Shown here: one piece after another, positions 1 to 7,847 of the stretch
How positions within the stretch are numbered: position 1 is the first letter of the stretch
How the letters are laid out: each line of letters starts with the position of its first letter
From: AWTP1-13 sp041288195
GTDB lineage: Bacteria; Pseudomonadota; Alphaproteobacteria; Rhizobiales; Hyphomicrobiaceae
NCBI GenBank assembly: GCA_041288195.1
Contig: JBGGME010000268.1
Span: forward strand, 1 to 29,416
Direction: 5' to 3'
Length of the DNA stretch: 29,416 nucleotides
Program-made: the position numbers and the translations under genes
The notes under the pieces: generated by a model
Seen by the model: the letters and a program-made list of their open reading frames with translations, nothing else
Database searches by the model: none
What the model was told of the DNA's origin: nothing

Positions 1-800
1 CGCACGCGATGCATGGTCTGGCGGTTGTCCCACATCACGAGGTCCCGCAGGCGCCATTTGTGGACGTAGACGAACTGCGGCTGGGTGGCGTGCTCCTTGA
101 GGTCGTTGAGGAGCATCCGCGCCTCCGGCATGGGCATGCCCGGAATCGCGCCAGCGTGGGAGGAGAGGTACAGCGACTTGCGGCCCGTGACCGGATGGCT
201 GCGCACGAGACGCTGGCGCACCGGCTTGAACATCACCTTCTCCTCCTCGGTGTAATCGAGGAAGCCCAGCGATCCGCGCGAGTACATGAGCGAGTGCTCG
301 CAGATCAGGCTCTCGATCTCGGCCCTGGTCTCCTCGTCCAGCGCCTCGTAGGCGGCCCCCATGTGCGCGAACTCGGTGTTGCCGCCCTTCTTGTTCACGA
401 CCCGCGCCGAGAGGAGGGAATACTTGGCCGGGATGGCCCGAAACGAGCTGTCGGAGTGCCAGAGCATGTTGCCGATGTTGAACAGGCGCTGGCGGCTGTC
501 GCGGGCGAGCGGCTTGCCGTCCTTGCCGAGGTTCGACACATCGTTCATGCCGGTGGCGAGGCGCTTGTCCTGCGGCTTTGTGACGTTGCCGCCGCGCGCA
601 TCCTCGATGGTGCCGAAGTTGCGCGTGAACGCCATCTGCTGCTCGTCGGTTAGGTCCTGGTCGCGGAAAACGAGCACGGCATGCTTGTCCATGCCGGCCT
701 CGATTGCCGCCACCTCGTCCTTGCTCAGCGGCTTGGTGATGTCGACGCCGGAGACCTCGCCGGCGATGTTGCGGGTCAACGGGCGGATGCTGATGGGCAT
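1..800 (-). CDS. TauD/TfdA-family Fe(II)/2-oxoglutarate dioxygenase (3' end cut by window edge)
   Basis: Probable non-heme Fe(II), 2-oxoglutarate-dependent dioxygenase of the TauD/TfdA family, which hydroxylates small acids such as taurine, alkyl sulfonates or aryloxyacetates. The visible 266 residues start at ATG 800 and run off the left edge. The iron-binding HxD is seen at His115 and Asp117 (WHSDSSF). The distal histidine is at His264 in a WDNRQTMH context, so all three metal ligands are present and only a short C-terminus is missing. A GGGAGAG stretch precedes the start. The next gene leftward is outside the window, so the substrate cannot be judged from context. The family call is secure. 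A specific substrate such as taurine or 2,4-D is not supported. Confidence 0.9.
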   Translation of the reverse strand, partial: MPISIRPLTRNIAGEVSGVDITKPLSKDEVAAIEAGMDKHAVLVFRDQDLTDEQQMAFTRNFGTIEDARGGNVTKPQDKRLATGMNDVSNLGKDGKPLARDSRQRLFNIGNMLWHSDSSFRAIPAKYSLLSARVVNKKGGNTEFAHMGAAYEALDEETRAEIESLICEHSLMYSRGSLGFLDYTEEEKVMFKPVRQRLVRSHPVTGRKSLYLSSHAGAIPGMPMPEARMLLNDLKEHATQPQFVYVHKWRLRDLVMWDNRQTMHRV

Positions 801-937
801 GGCGGCTCTCTCCCTGCGCTGGTTTGCCCGACGTTGTGGTCGGCTTTTGAGCGCATTTTAGCTCCGGATCGGGAGCCGGGAGAAGCGTTAGGACGGCTTG
901 GGAGGCCTGCGGAGGGTGCACCGGCGCTGCGGCCGAT

Positions 938-1228
938 TCAGTTGCCGACGCGCGGCGTCATCTGCGGCAGCGGCTCGGGGCGCGGCATGGAGGGGGAGAT
1001 TTCCTGGCTCGACCGGGGCGGGGCGATGTAGCGCTCGCCCGGCGCGGGCGGTCCCCGGTAGATGTCGTTGGGGACGACAATCACCCGCGGCGGCTGGGGC
1101 GCCTGCTGGGTGCCCTTGGTTTGCGCGGTGGCCGAGGCAATCAGTGCGCTCCAAGCCATCGCCACGCAAGCGGCGGTCGCCACCGCTCTCCATCCGCCGG
1201 GACTGGCTGGGCTCTCGTGCATGCCCAT
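938..1228 (-). CDS. Small secreted proline-rich hypothetical protein
   Basis: Unrecognised protein of about 96 residues. The N-terminus has a hydrophobic stretch (AVATAACVAMAWSALIASATA) ending in an Ala-x-Ala site before QTKGTQQ, typical of a Sec signal peptide. The mature part is short, rich in Pro, Arg and Gln, and contains VIVVPNDIYRGPPAPGERY, so it is probably periplasmic. The start is uncertain. ATG 1228 or ATG 1222 both place the signal peptide well, while the longer form from 1291 adds a charged leader. No start has a strong ribosome binding site. The coding call rests mainly on the signal peptide and reading-frame composition. It lies 137 bases upstream of the dioxygenase start on the same strand, so co-transcription is possible. 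Confidence 0.55.
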   Translation of the reverse strand: MGMHESPASPGGWRAVATAACVAMAWSALIASATAQTKGTQQAPQPPRVIVVPNDIYRGPPAPGERYIAPPRSSQEISPSMPRPEPLPQMTPRVGN

Positions 1229-1417
1229 AGATATGGGGGATTTGCGCCCCTTCCCAAGGGGCAATTCGCGGCGGAACGCATGCTGCCGCAATCCCGACCC
1301 AGCTCAAGGCTAAAGTTTCCTTGCGATTCGTGCCGGCGAGCCAAGGCGTTACCTACCCATCGACCTTGCAAGCCGTAGCGATTTCCTGAGCCCGGTGCGG
1401 GTGAAAGGAAACAGCGG

Positions 1418-1702
1418 ATGCTGTGTTTTCGCCGGACGTGTCCGTTCGGACTGCCGGACGACGCCGAGGCCATCGAGGATATCGTTCTCGTTTCAGTCGG
1501 GCATGCCTTGGCGCTTGCGACCGCCCACACCATCGCAGAACCCCTGCCGGCGTCGTTGACGGCGCTCCTGGCCCAAATTGGAAGACGCGAGCGAGCCCAG
1601 TCCCGGCCGAGCAAGGCGCCGCCCCGCCAGCAGACTGCCCGGCCGCAGTCCGCCGTTGCGAGCGCAGGCACGCCAGCGATCGCCGAAGCGCAGGCTGCGT
1701 GA
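1418..1702 (+). CDS. Small protein with a NepR-like segment (tentative)
   Basis: Protein of 94 residues, preceded by AAAGGAA seven bases before the ATG, a good ribosome binding site. Residues 27-54 read VGHAL, then ten residues, then EPLP, then LTALLAQI. This lines up without gaps with the NepR anti-sigma core (IG..L, then EPVP, then LL..L), the family that inhibits EcfG in the alphaproteobacterial general stress response. The conserved Tyr and the Asp-Arg after the EPVP motif are missing, and no phyR or ecfG is nearby, so the assignment is weak. The C-terminal third is Ala/Pro/Gln-rich and looks disordered. It runs convergent to sufT, with 15 bases between the two stops. The opposite-strand frames here look like shadows. 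Confidence 0.5.
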   Translation: MLCFRRTCPFGLPDDAEAIEDIVLVSVGHALALATAHTIAEPLPASLTALLAQIGRRERAQSRPSKAPPRQQTARPQSAVASAGTPAIAEAQAA

Positions 1703-1717
1703 CCTCCAAGCGCTGCG

Positions 1718-2116
1718 TCAGAACATGCCCAGCGCGAGCTTGGCCTCGTCCGACATGCGGTCCTTGTCCCAGGGCGGATCGAAGGTGAGCTTGACCTTCA
1801 CCTGGCCCACGCCCGGCACGGCGGCGACCGCGTTCTCGACCCACACCGGCATCTCGCCGGCAACCGGACAGCCGGGCGCCGTCAGCGTCATATCGATGGC
1901 GATGTTGCGGTCGTCGTCGACGTCGATCTTGTAGATCAGCCCCAGCTCGTAGATGTCGGCGGGGATCTCCGGATCGTAGACGGTCTTGAGCGCCGCCACG
2001 ATATCGGCGGTCAGCTGCTCGAGCTGCTCGGGCGGGATCGAGGATCCGGGCTCCGGTTTTGCCTGCACGGGCGCCGGCTCGGCAATGGCGACATCGACTG
2101 CTGGCTTGCTGTCCAT
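1718..2116 (-). CDS. sufT: SUF-system DUF59/MIP18-family Fe-S assembly protein SufT
   Basis: Protein of 132 residues with the DUF59 (MIP18) fold found in SufT and PaaD proteins, which help mature Fe-S proteins. The family signature is clear: TVYDPEIPADIYELGLIY, then TLTAPGCP with the conserved Cys, and DPPWDKDRMSD near the end. A disordered Pro/Ala-rich stretch of about 35 residues precedes the domain. ATG 2116 is chosen because GGTGAG lies upstream at good spacing. An alternative ATG at 2137 would overlap the sufS stop as TAATG but has no ribosome binding site. It is the last gene of the suf operon. In many relatives a sufA/HesB gene follows; here the next gene is convergent. Confidence 0.9.
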   Translation of the reverse strand: MDSKPAVDVAIAEPAPVQAKPEPGSSIPPEQLEQLTADIVAALKTVYDPEIPADIYELGLIYKIDVDDDRNIAIDMTLTAPGCPVAGEMPVWVENAVAAVPGVGQVKVKLTFDPPWDKDRMSDEAKLALGMF

Positions 2117-2136
2117 GGGTCTACTCACCGCGTGCA

Positions 2137-3402
2137 TTAGGAGAAGAAGTCGTGCGCCTTGATCAGCGCTTCGGCCAAGGCGTCGACCTCTTCCTTGGTG
2201 TTGTACATGGCGAACGAGGCCCGGCATGTCGCCGTGACGCCGAGCCGGTCCATCAGCGGCTGGGCGCAGTGATGGCCCGCCCGCACCGCCACGCCCGAGC
2301 GGTCGATGATGGTGGAGATGTCGTGGGGGTGCAGGCCGTCGATCGAGAACGAGACGATCGCCCCCTTGTCCTTCGCGGTGCCGTGAATCTTGAGCCAGTT
2401 GAGCCGCGACAACCGCTCGTGCGCGTAGTCCCTGAGCTCGGCCTCGTGGGCGGCAATGCGCTCGCGCCCCACCTGCATCATGTAGTCGAGCGCGGCGCCG
2501 AGCCCGATCGCCTGCACGATCGGCGGCGTGCCGGCCTCGAACTTGTGCGGCGGCTTGCCGTAGACGACGCGGTCGGTGTGCACGCTCTCGATCATGTCGC
2601 CGCCGCCCTGGTAGGGCGGCATGGCCTCGAGGTGCTTCTTCTTGGCGTAGAGCACGCCGATGCCGGAGGGCCCGTAGGTCTTGTGGCCGGTGAAGGCGTA
2701 GAAGTCGCAGTCGAGATCCTGCACGTCGATGGGCATGTGCACGGCCGCCTGCGCGCCGTCGACGAGCACGGGAATGCCGCGGGCATGCGCGCGCCTGATG
2801 ACCTCCTTGATCGGCACCACCGTGCCCAGCACGTTCGACATGTGCGTGATGGCGACGATCCTGGTGCGCTTGGTCAGCAGTGCCTCGAACTCGTCGATCA
2901 GAAAATCGCCCTGGTCGGAGATCGGCGCCCACTTGATGACGCAGCCCTTGCGCTCGCGATGGAAATGCCAGGGCACGATGTTGGAGTGATGCTCCATGAT
3001 GGAGATCACGATCTCGTCGCCCTTCTTGAAATCCATGCCGAAGGAGCTGGCGACGAGGTTGACGCCGTCCGTCAGGTTGCGCGTGAAGATGATCTCGTCG
3101 GTGCTCGGCGCATTGAGGAAGCGGCGCACGGTCTCGCGCGCGTCCTCGAAGCGGGAGGTGGCTGCGTTGGAAAGGAAATGCAGCCCGCGATGGACGTTGG
3201 CGTACTCCATCTTGTAGGCATAATCGATGGCGTCGATCACCGAGCGCGGCTTCTGCGCCGAGGCGCCGTTGTCGAGGTAGACGAGCGGCTTGCCGTAGAC
3301 GTCCCGGAACAGGATCGGGAAATCGGTACGGATGGTCTCGACGTCGTAAGGCGCCACTGAGGCGGCCTCGCCCTCGGCTTCGCTCTCTGTCACTGCCGTC
3401 AT
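2137..3402 (-). CDS. sufS: Group II cysteine desulfurase SufS
   Basis: PLP-dependent cysteine desulfurase of 421 residues that takes sulfur from cysteine for Fe-S cluster assembly. PLP lysine is Lys241 (TGHKTYGPSG). The catalytic persulfide cysteine is Cys379 in RAGHHCAQPLM, the group II form. MEHHSN at 136-141 and VDGAQAAVH at 214-222 are also typical. The start has GGAGG at short spacing. It lies 49 bases after sufD. Group II enzymes normally need SufE or SufU for full activity, and neither is seen in this cluster. The operon also carries a separate group I-type desulfurase next to iscR, so two sulfur donors are co-transcribed. Confidence 0.97.
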   Translation of the reverse strand: MTAVTESEAEGEAASVAPYDVETIRTDFPILFRDVYGKPLVYLDNGASAQKPRSVIDAIDYAYKMEYANVHRGLHFLSNAATSRFEDARETVRRFLNAPSTDEIIFTRNLTDGVNLVASSFGMDFKKGDEIVISIMEHHSNIVPWHFHRERKGCVIKWAPISDQGDFLIDEFEALLTKRTRIVAITHMSNVLGTVVPIKEVIRRAHARGIPVLVDGAQAAVHMPIDVQDLDCDFYAFTGHKTYGPSGIGVLYAKKKHLEAMPPYQGGGDMIESVHTDRVVYGKPPHKFEAGTPPIVQAIGLGAALDYMMQVGRERIAAHEAELRDYAHERLSRLNWLKIHGTAKDKGAIVSFSIDGLHPHDISTIIDRSGVAVRAGHHCAQPLMDRLGVTATCRASFAMYNTKEEVDALAEALIKAHDFFS

Positions 3403-3451
3403 GTCCGCCTCCGCCGCCGTTGCAGCGCCATTCGATTTGCAGGCAAGGCCG

Positions 3452-4786
3452 TCAGCCCGAGAGCTGCGCCAGCCGACCCTTGGCGATTGCCGCGAACGCC
3501 TCGCGCACGGCCTCGTCCTCGATCTTGTCGAGCGCCTCGCCGATGAAGCCCTCGATCAGCAGCTCACGCGCCTCCTCGGGGGGAATGCCGCGCGCGCGCA
3601 TGTAGAACATCATGTCCTCGTCGAGCTCGGCTGCCGTCGAGCCGTGACCGCAGACCACGTCGTCGGCGTAGATCTCGAGCTCGGGCTTGGAATCGAACTC
3701 GGCGTCCGGCGACAGCATGAGGGCCTGCGCCATCTGCTTGCCGTCGCTCTTCTGCGCGCCCGGCCGCACGATCACCTTGCCCTGGAACACGCCGCGGGCG
3801 CGGTCGGCGAGCACGCCCTTGAAGAGCTCGCGGCTCTCGCAAGCGGGTACGGCATGATCCACGACCAGCGTCGTGTCGATGTGCTCCGACCCGCGGCCGA
3901 GGAAAAGGCCGGAGACGTCGAGCTTGGCGTCCTCGCCCCGGAAATCGACGAACGTGGTGTTGCGCGTGAGCTGGGTGCCGGCGGTCAATTGGAAGGACCA
4001 GTAGATGGCCTCGGCCCCGAGCGTCACCATCGCCGTGCCCAGATGGCTTGCCGCCTCGCCGGCGAGCGTGACCTTGGCATGGGCGAGATGGGCGCCGTCG
4101 GCAAGCGTGACCTCGGTCAGCGTGTTGGCCTGGGCCGGTCCGGCGCCGGCGAGGCTCACGTGCGCCTCGATAATCGTGGCACGCGCGCCGGCCGCCAGCT
4201 TCAGGACGTTGCGGGTCGTGACCAGGCGGCCTTCGGCGCCCGCCCGCACGAAGATGAGCAGCAGGGGCTTCGCCGGCTTCGCACGCTCATCGATACCGAC
4301 AACGGCGCCGTCGGTCATGAACGCGGTGTTGAGCGCGACCACCGCTTCCTGGCGCGCTGCGCCCTCGCCGAACAGCCCTGTGCCGGTGCGGTCCGCAGGT
4401 CCGGCAAGCGCCGCAGCCAGCGGCTGGATGGTGACCTCATCGAGGCCCGCAGCGGACGAAAGCTGCGGCGCGTGCAAGCCGTCGACGAAGACGACGCGGT
4501 GCGCATCGAGCCCCGCCAGCGCACCGAGCGCCGCGTCGATCTCGGCCACCGTCACCTGGGCCGGAGCGCCGACAGCCGGCGGCAACGCCTCTTTCAGGGC
4601 CACGCGCAGGTCGGTGTACTTCCATTCCTCGATGCGCCGGTGCGGCAGCCCGAGCGCGGCGAAGGCGCCGATGGCGGCCTTGCGCGCGTCGGCGACGGCA
4701 CGCCCCCCCGGCAGCTTCGCGGCCACGGCCTCGAAGTTCCGCGTCAGGGCCTGCTCGGCCTTGGTTTTGGGTGCAGCGACGGTCAT
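3452..4786 (-). CDS. sufD: Fe-S cluster scaffold subunit SufD
   Basis: SufD of 444 residues, the SufB paralogue that forms the SufB-SufC2-SufD scaffold complex in the cytoplasm. The C-terminal signature DVVCGHGSTAAELDED, followed by MFYMRARGI, is present. Cys379 and His381 correspond by alignment to E. coli SufD Cys358 and His360, the latter a proposed cluster-assembly residue. The N-terminal region contains RRIEEWKYTDLR, typical of SufD. Start ATG 4786 has TGGAGG seven bases upstream. It follows sufC by 51 bases and precedes sufS by 49, in the same operon. No defects are seen. Confidence 0.97.
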   Translation of the reverse strand: MTVAAPKTKAEQALTRNFEAVAAKLPGGRAVADARKAAIGAFAALGLPHRRIEEWKYTDLRVALKEALPPAVGAPAQVTVAEIDAALGALAGLDAHRVVFVDGLHAPQLSSAAGLDEVTIQPLAAALAGPADRTGTGLFGEGAARQEAVVALNTAFMTDGAVVGIDERAKPAKPLLLIFVRAGAEGRLVTTRNVLKLAAGARATIIEAHVSLAGAGPAQANTLTEVTLADGAHLAHAKVTLAGEAASHLGTAMVTLGAEAIYWSFQLTAGTQLTRNTTFVDFRGEDAKLDVSGLFLGRGSEHIDTTLVVDHAVPACESRELFKGVLADRARGVFQGKVIVRPGAQKSDGKQMAQALMLSPDAEFDSKPELEIYADDVVCGHGSTAAELDEDMMFYMRARGIPPEEARELLIEGFIGEALDKIEDEAVREAFAAIAKGRLAQLSG

Positions 4787-4837
4787 TCACGCGCCTCCAG
4801 AGCGCCTTCCTGCATTTTCAGCCCTCGAGCGCTTCTC

Positions 4838-5590
4838 TCAGGCGGCCTTCGTGAACTCGGCATAGCCGCTCTTCTCGAGCTCCAGCGCCAGCTCCTTGCC
4901 GCCAGACTTCTGGATGCGGCCGCCCGCCATCACGTGCACCCGATCCGGCACGATGTAGTTCAGCAGCCGCTGGTAGTGGGTGATGACGAGCATCGCCCGG
5001 TCTTTCGACTTGAGCTTGGTGACGCCGGCCGAGACGATGCGCATGGCGTCGATGTCGAGGCCCGAGTCCGTCTCGTCGAGCACGCACAGGGTAGGGCCCA
5101 GCACGGCCATCTGCAGGATCTCCATGCGCTTCTTCTCGCCGCCGGAGAAACCGACGTTGAGGGGGCGCTTGAGGATCTCCTCCGATATGCCAAGGCTCGC
5201 CGCCTCCTCGCGCACGCGCCTCAGGAACTCCGGCGTCGTGAGCTCCTTCTCGCCCCGCTTGCGCTTCACCGCGTTGAGCGCGGTGCGCAGGAAGGTCATG
5301 GTGGCGACGCCCGGGATCTCGATTGGATACTGGAAGGCCAGGAACACGCCCTTGGCGGCGCGCTCGTCGGGCGCCATGGCGAGCACGTCCTCGCCGTTCC
5401 AGGTGACGGAGCCGCCCGTCACCTCGTAGCCCTCGCGCCCCGCCAGCACGTAGGCGAGCGTGGATTTGCCGGACCCGTTGGGGCCCATGATGGCATGCAC
5501 CTCGCCCTTGGGGACGCGGAGGGTGACCCCATTCAGGATGGTCTTGTCCTCCTCCGCCAGCTTGACCTGGAGGTTCTTGATCTCAAGCAT
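4838..5590 (-). CDS. sufC: Fe-S assembly ATPase SufC
   Basis: ABC-type ATPase of 250 residues that powers conformational change of the SufB-SufD scaffold. Walker A is GPNGSGKST at 36-44. The Q-loop is Gln87 (AFQYP). The signature is FSGGEKKRME from 148. Walker B is VLDETDSGLD at 170-179, and the H-loop histidine is His205 (ITHYQRLL). The DETDSGLD form is characteristic of SufC rather than of transporter ATPases, and no membrane partner domain is present. ATG 5590 is preceded by GTGAG. It lies 62 bases after the small DUF4926-like gene in the operon. Confidence 0.97.
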   Translation of the reverse strand: MLEIKNLQVKLAEEDKTILNGVTLRVPKGEVHAIMGPNGSGKSTLAYVLAGREGYEVTGGSVTWNGEDVLAMAPDERAAKGVFLAFQYPIEIPGVATMTFLRTALNAVKRKRGEKELTTPEFLRRVREEAASLGISEEILKRPLNVGFSGGEKKRMEILQMAVLGPTLCVLDETDSGLDIDAMRIVSAGVTKLKSKDRAMLVITHYQRLLNYIVPDRVHVMAGGRIQKSGGKELALELEKSGYAEFTKAA

Positions 5591-5652
5591 CGCTCACGTC
5601 GTCTCCGCTACTTGGGGGCCGCCCTCTTAGCCGGGGCGCGCCCCAGGGGGCA

Positions 5653-5934
5653 TCAGGCCTTGTCGAGGCCCGAGCCCAACTCGACCTCGGTTGGATACAG
5701 CACGCCCATCCAATCGCATTCGCCTTTGGCAGCCTTGCCGTTCTTGGTGAACTCCACGAGGAACGCCTCGCCGGTGCCGAAGGTCTCCACCACGGTGCCT
5801 ACGTCGCCCGTCCGCAGGGTGAAGCCCGGGGTCGTCTTCGACAGGGCATTGCGCTGCTTGCACTCCCGCTCGTCGATCTCCCGCCTCAGCTTCGCCGTCG
5901 TCGCCGCTACCATGAAATCCGCCGCATCACGCAT
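5653..5934 (-). CDS. Small DUF4926-like protein encoded inside the suf operon
   Basis: Protein of 93 residues. The start at ATG 5934 is favoured because AAGGAG lies seven bases upstream. The longer TTG-initiated frame from 5973 lacks this. The C-terminal half, GDVGTVVETFGTGEAFLVEF, then CDWMGVLYPTEVEL, resembles the DUF4926 beta-barrel family (GdvGtVVe...EVEF), whose function is unknown. The N-terminal half is charged and helical, with one Cys in RECKQRN. It has no membrane segment. It sits between sufB and sufC and is codirectional, suggesting an accessory role in Fe-S assembly, but this is inference from position only. The family assignment is a motif-level resemblance and needs a profile search. 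Confidence 0.75.
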   Translation of the reverse strand: MRDAADFMVAATTAKLRREIDERECKQRNALSKTTPGFTLRTGDVGTVVETFGTGEAFLVEFTKNGKAAKGECDWMGVLYPTEVELGSGLDKA

Positions 5935-6063
5935 CGTCTTGCTCCTTGCCTGCATGGCCCGATCGGCGCGCAATGCCGCCGTCCGGGGTTCCCTGGTCGT
6001 TTCCTCTGCTACCCCGCGGACCCGGGTTGGCTCCCGTTTCCCTGCTTGTTGGCCTTCACGGCG

Positions 6064-6330
6064 CTACTTTCCCCATCGCCAGTCCCATTGTCCATCGGTC
6101 TTGGCACGGGCGGAGCCGACAAAAACAGCGATCAGAACCGCGATAGCCAGAGCCCACACGGCAATTCGCGAGGCGCCGGCGCCGGTTCCGGGGCTCGGCT
6201 CCCACCCCAACAGAAGGTAGGAGGCCGCGACCAGCCCGATCGCAAATACGGCCGTGGCGGCCCAGCCCCTCCAATCGGCGGGCGTGGCGCCATAGCCGTG
6301 GCTCTTGGGCCTGAACCAGGGGTCGGTCAT
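6064..6330 (-). CDS. Small two-helix membrane protein encoded after sufB
   Basis: Protein of 88 residues with two predicted transmembrane helices, about residues 25-42 and 56-73, joined by a Pro/Gly-rich loop. A Trp-rich tail (QWDWRWGK) and an N-terminal MTDPWFRPKSHGYG flank them. ATG 6330 overlaps the sufB stop as ATGA, which suggests translational coupling with SufB. I do not recognise the family. Small membrane proteins at this position are known in other alphaproteobacterial suf clusters but are not characterised as far as I know. A membrane role in Fe-S assembly is speculation. Confidence 0.8.
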   Translation of the reverse strand: MTDPWFRPKSHGYGATPADWRGWAATAVFAIGLVAASYLLLGWEPSPGTGAGASRIAVWALAIAVLIAVFVGSARAKTDGQWDWRWGK

Positions 6331-7814
6331 CCCACCGAGCCTTCCAGCGATACGCCGATCAATTTCTGCGTCTCGGCCATGAACTCCATCGGCAGCTGCT
6401 GCAGCACGTCGCGCACGAAGCCGTTGACGATCAGCGCCACCGCCTCCTCCGCCGACAGGCCCCGCTGCTGGCAGTAGAACAGCTTGTCGTCGGAGATCCT
6501 GGACGTGGTGGCCTCGTGCTCGAAGTGGGCCGACGAGTTCTTGGCCTCGATATAGGGCACGGTGTGGGCGCCGCACTTGTCTCCGATCAGGAGAGAATCG
6601 CAGTTGGTGAAGTTGCGGGCGTTGGTGGCCTTGCGGTGGGCGGAGACCAGGCCGCGATAGGTGTTGTTGGAGTGCCCGGCGGCGATGCCCTTGGAGATGA
6701 TGCGGCTCGAGGAGTTCTTCCCCAGGTGGATCATCTTGGTGCCGCTGTCGACCTGCTGGTAGCCGTTGGAGATGGCGATCGAGTAGAACTCGCCGCGGCT
6801 GTTGTCGCCGCGCAGGATGCAGCTCGGGTACTTCCAGGTGATGGCCGATCCGGTCTCGACCTGGGTCCAGGAGATCTTGGAGTTGCGGCCGCGGCAGTCG
6901 CCCCGCTTGGTGACGAAATTGTAGATGCCGCCCTTGCCGTTCTTGTCGCCTGGGTACCAGTTCTGCACGGTCGAGTACTTGATCTCGGCGTTGTCGAGCG
7001 CGATCAGCTCCACGACGGCGGCGTGCAGCTGGTTCTCGTCGCGCATCGGCGCCGTGCAGCCCTCGAGGTAGGAGACGTAGGACCCCTTGTCGGCGATGAT
7101 GAGGGTGCGCTCGAACTGGCCGGTCTGCTTCTCGTTGATGCGGAAGTAGGTGGAGAGCTCCATCGGGCAGCGCACGCCCTCCGGCACGTAGACGAACGAG
7201 CCGTCGGAGAACACCGCCGCGTTGAGCGAGGCGTAGAAGTTGTCGGATTGCGGCACCACCGACCCCAGATACTTCTTGACCAGCTCGGGGTGGTTGCGGA
7301 CCGCCTCCGAGATCGCGCAGAAGATCACGCCGGCCTTGGCCAGCTCCTCCTTGAAGGTGGTGACGACGGAGACGGAGTCGAACACGGCATCGACGGCCAC
7401 CCGCGAGCCGTTCGGCACGGCGGCGCCCTTCACGCCCGCGAGGATCTCGCGCTCCCTGAGCGGGATGCCGAGCTTCTCGTAGGTGCGCAGCAGCTCCGGG
7501 TCGACGTCGGCGAGGCTCTTGGGCCCCTCGGTCGATTTCGGCGCTGCGTAGTAGTATAGGTTCTGGAAATCGATCCTGGGGTAATGGACGTTGGCCCAGG
7601 TCGGCTCCGTCATGGTCTGCCAGCGCCGGAACGCCTCGAGCCGCCATTCCAGCATCCAGGCCGGCTCGCCCTTCTTCTCCGAGATGAAGCGCACGATGCC
7701 CTCGTTGAGGCCCTTCGGCGCCTTCACGGTCTCGATCTTGGTCTCGAAGCCGTATTTGTACTGGTCGACGTCGATCTTGCGGACCTGATCGATCGTCTGC
7801 TGGACTGCTGGCAT
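6327..7814 (-). CDS. sufB: Fe-S cluster scaffold subunit SufB
   Basis: SufB of 495 residues, the same length as E. coli SufB. It builds nascent clusters in the SufBC2D complex. Cys405 (FTNCDSLLIG) and Glu434 (HFEHEATTS) fall at the numbers of the known essential E. coli residues. The conserved FVYVPEGV and GDCRGRNSKISWTQVE segments are present. ATG 7814 has AGGAAGGA about ten bases upstream. It is 33 bases after the desulfurase gene and overlaps the following small membrane gene by 4 bases. All hallmarks of a working SufB are seen. Confidence 0.98.
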   Translation of the reverse strand: MPAVQQTIDQVRKIDVDQYKYGFETKIETVKAPKGLNEGIVRFISEKKGEPAWMLEWRLEAFRRWQTMTEPTWANVHYPRIDFQNLYYYAAPKSTEGPKSLADVDPELLRTYEKLGIPLREREILAGVKGAAVPNGSRVAVDAVFDSVSVVTTFKEELAKAGVIFCAISEAVRNHPELVKKYLGSVVPQSDNFYASLNAAVFSDGSFVYVPEGVRCPMELSTYFRINEKQTGQFERTLIIADKGSYVSYLEGCTAPMRDENQLHAAVVELIALDNAEIKYSTVQNWYPGDKNGKGGIYNFVTKRGDCRGRNSKISWTQVETGSAITWKYPSCILRGDNSRGEFYSIAISNGYQQVDSGTKMIHLGKNSSSRIISKGIAAGHSNNTYRGLVSAHRKATNARNFTNCDSLLIGDKCGAHTVPYIEAKNSSAHFEHEATTSRISDDKLFYCQQRGLSAEEAVALIVNGFVRDVLQQLPMEFMAETQKLIGVSLEGSVG

Positions 7815-7847
7815 CTGCGTACTGTCCTTCCTACTTCGTCTCTAGCG

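Noticed and set aside
1229..1844. Minus-strand frames 1141-1671 and 1353-1844
   Set aside because: They overlap the plus-strand gene with a good ribosome binding site and the end of sufT, and contain no recognisable domain.
2117..2932. N-terminal extension of the sufT frame
   Set aside because: It is an alternative frame of sufS. The DUF59 protein starts near 2116, after a ribosome binding site.
3401..6220. Long plus-strand open frame of 939 codons opposite sufS, sufD and sufC
   Set aside because: It is antisense to three well-supported suf genes. Its Arg/His/Leu-rich composition is that of a high-GC complementary frame, with no recognisable motif.
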